Shown here one piece after another: positions 4,847 through 5,173 of a DNA stretch of 5,173 nucleotides (position 1 is the first letter of the stretch; every line of letters starts with the position of its first letter). Origin of the DNA: Clostridia bacterium (GTDB taxonomy: Bacteria; Bacillota; Clostridia; TANB77; CAG-508); NCBI GenBank assembly GCA_900768805.1, contig CAAGEF010000052.1, forward strand, positions 1-5,173, read 5' to 3'. The translations under genes were made by a program, and so were the position numbers. The notes under the pieces were generated by a model. The model saw only the letters and a program-made list of their open reading frames with translations. It did no database searches and was not told where the DNA came from.

Positions 4847-5173
4847 TTATAACCACCTCAATCCTTGGATTTTCTTTATCATGCTTAAATTCATAAATTA
4901 AGCCATTAACCTTTTTTTGATTGTCATTTTCTAATATTCCACTTCTAACAAGTGCATCTAATATAAACTTTGTTGCAAAGCTGATATTATCAATATCTCT
5001 TTTCATGTTTGGCTCATAGAATGTTATTTTTAATTGCACTGGGTAGCTTTCAACTTTTTTCAAATGAGCTTGTTTAATTGCTAAAAATACTATAAATTCA
5101 TTATCACGCTTCATTGTATTAGCTCTATATTTATTATCACGGCAAGCGTTTATATAATCATTTAAACCAGCTA
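4836..5173 (-). CDS. RusA-family Holliday junction resolvase (5' partial)
   Basis: A RusA-like endonuclease that cuts four-way junctions, probably to resolve recombination and replication intermediates before packaging. The metal-binding core is visible as KRDIDN followed by ILDALVRSGILENDNQ: the two aspartates of DID match E. coli RusA D70 and D72, and the aspartate of NDNQ matches D91. The Lys equivalent to K76 is displaced into FATKF, as in other Firmicutes members. The frame stays open from the ATG at 5114 up to the window edge, adding AGLNDYINACRDNKYRANT, which matches the usual family N-terminus (GLNEYI..CR). That ATG is therefore internal. 111 residues are visible and roughly ten are probably missing. 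Confidence 0.88.
   Translation of the reverse strand, partial: AGLNDYINACRDNKYRANTMKRDNEFIVFLAIKQAHLKKVESYPVQLKITFYEPNMKRDIDNISFATKFILDALVRSGILENDNQKKVNGLIYEFKHDKENPRIEVVINEK

Noticed and set aside
4626..4901. Plus-strand open frame of 91 codons with hydrophobic stretches
   Set aside because: Antisense to the winged-helix and resolvase genes; the hydrophobicity is the usual result of reading the complement of Lys/Glu/Asn-rich AT-rich genes.

Overview
The window is a fragment of a tailed-phage or prophage genome from an AT-rich, Gram-positive (Bacillota/Clostridia-like) host. Four things point there. All convincing genes lie on the minus strand, in a tight head-to-tail array with 4-11 base overlaps. 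Shine-Dalgarno sites are of the AGGTG/GGAGG type. The recognisable families are phage replication, recombination and late-control proteins: RusA resolvase, replisome organiser, G39P-type helicase loader, SSB, a DUF1492/ArpU-like regulator and an HNH nuclease. UGA is used as a stop and UGG for Trp, so this is not a Mycoplasma-type code. No host gene, integrase, tRNA or CRISPR array is present. The exact host cannot be read from the sequence.

Transcription runs from right to left. First comes the replication block: a RusA-family resolvase cut by the right edge (4836-5173), a winged-helix-like protein (4478-4846), the replisome organiser/initiator (3760-4500) and a helicase loader (3236-3763). 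Next is a run of small unknown proteins (3234 down to 1644), including a 59-codon gene at 1963-2142 that a 60-codon cut-off would miss. One of these, the 109-aa protein, ends in a sliding-clamp-binding-like QASLF. Then come a tiny HTH protein (1442-1633), SSB (979-1452) and the DUF1492 late-regulator-like protein (525-962). A 167-base gap holds a promoter-like element and a structured leader. The HNH endonuclease (28-357) opens what is probably the packaging module, whose terminase genes would lie beyond the left edge.

Together the genes suggest a phage that starts replication with its own organiser and loader. No phage helicase, primase or polymerase is seen in this window, so the host helicase is probably recruited. 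SSB and RusA cover single-strand binding and branch resolution. The last early gene then probably switches on the late genes from a site at its own 3' end.

The observations most worth a second look are: the late-promoter candidate (two perfect ATTTGACA repeats 10 bp apart plus an extended -10, at 519-553); the leader between it and the HNH gene, where a 10-bp inverted repeat and a complement to the HNH ribosome-binding site could form interleaved helices; the 18-bp iteron-like repeats inside the organiser gene (a possible origin); and the clamp-binding-like C-terminus. I found no clear new multi-gene system. The small-gene cluster is the likeliest place for uncharacterised host-takeover functions.
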